DNA from: Acidobacteriaceae bacterium
Lineage (GTDB): Bacteria > Acidobacteriota > Terriglobia > Terriglobales > SbA1
Assembly (NCBI GenBank): GCA_003156615.1
Contig: PMHI01000228.1
Location: 1,031 to 7,349 of the forward strand
Direction of reading: 5' to 3'
DNA: 6,319 nucleotides
Numbering within the stretch: the stretch's first letter is position 1; every line of letters starts with the position of its first letter. The position numbers and the translations under genes were made by a program. Of this stretch, positions 6,044 through 6,319 are shown piece by piece. The notes below the pieces were generated by a model that was not told the DNA's origin, made no database searches, and was given only the letters and a program-made list of their open reading frames with translations.

Positions 6044-6319
6044 CTACTTTACATTCACGGTCCCCAAGGACGGCTGAAGAGCCACGTGCAAGAGAAAGAA
6101 GGATGCCGCCCCGACCAATCCCGCGCCTGGGAAGGTGAGTATCCAGGCCCACATAATTCTTTTACCCCATATCCATCGGACGTAATGCCATCCCCTTACC
6201 GCTCCCACTCCGGAAATGGCACCGCCGATGGCGTGAGTGGTTGAGATAGGAACTTTGGCCATCGTAGCCAACCCGATGGTCGCTGCAGCGGCCACCTCTG
6301 CGGAGAAGCCGCCGATGGG
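6044..6319 (-). CDS. PiT-family inorganic phosphate transporter, C-terminal part (partial)
   Basis: The 91 visible residues are the C-terminus of a membrane transporter whose start lies beyond the right edge; the frame is open to position 6319. The signature GGFSAEVAAAATIGLATMAK followed by VPISTTHAIGGAISGVGA (residues 23-40 counted from the edge) matches the C-terminal PiT repeat, with its characteristic P-[IV]-S-T-T-H. WAWILTFPGAGLVGAASFFL (58-77) is the expected last membrane helix, followed by a short tail ending TVNVK. PiT proteins import phosphate, as neutral metal-phosphate, using the proton gradient in bacteria. The gene converges on the glycosylase with a 7-nt gap and no evident terminator between them. 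A GTG lies inside the visible part, but the family motif continues upstream of it, so it is not the start. The family is clear; which paralogue and which cation partner cannot be told. Confidence 0.9.
   Translation of the reverse strand, partial: PIGGFSAEVAAAATIGLATMAKVPISTTHAIGGAISGVGAVRGWHYVRWIWGKRIMWAWILTFPGAGLVGAASFFLLHVALQPSLGTVNVK

Overview
The window is mostly the motor part of a type IV pilus (T4P) gene cluster, read right to left on the minus strand in the order pilB, pilT, pilC, pilS. To its right a divergent plus-strand DNA glycosylase gene runs convergently into the 3' end of a phosphate transporter gene. The order pilB-pilT-pilC followed by a PilS-type sensor kinase is found in Myxococcota and Acidobacteriota. 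The PilB and PilS sequences, the moderately GC-rich composition and the TACACT-type -10 boxes look most like an Acidobacteriota genome, but this assignment is inference and no taxonomic marker is present.

Layout. Positions 1-524 (-): N-terminal membrane half of a PilS-like histidine kinase, cut by the left edge. 525-692: spacer with a hairpin next to the pilC stop and a short tandem repeat next to the pilS start. 693-1901 (-): pilC, inner-membrane platform. 2016-3146 (-): pilT, retraction ATPase. 3185-4903 (-): pilB, extension ATPase with an N-terminal MshEN (cyclic-di-GMP-binding) signature; its start is moved 12 codons inside the longest open frame. 4904-5250: divergent intergenic region with three inverted repeats on the pilB side and a weak plus-strand promoter on the other. 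5251-6036 (+): endonuclease III-related helix-hairpin-helix glycosylase, probably starting at TTG. 6044-6319 (-): C-terminal 91 residues of a PiT-family phosphate transporter, cut by the right edge.

How they work together. PilB powers pilus extension and PilT retraction, both acting on the PilC platform. PilS is the membrane sensor that would, with a PilR partner expected beyond the left edge, control pilin transcription. The four genes share a strand, with gaps of 38, 114 and 168 nt, and may be one operon driven from the palindrome-rich region upstream of pilB. The glycosylase and transporter are unrelated neighbours.

I see no mobile element, CRISPR array, RNA gene or clearly new system. 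The points most worth a second look are the palindromes in front of pilB, the intact tandem MshEN motif in PilB, the atypical glycosylase (altered catalytic Lys, missing fourth cluster Cys, palindrome-bearing insertion) and the repeat-built small reading frame overlapping the pilS start.
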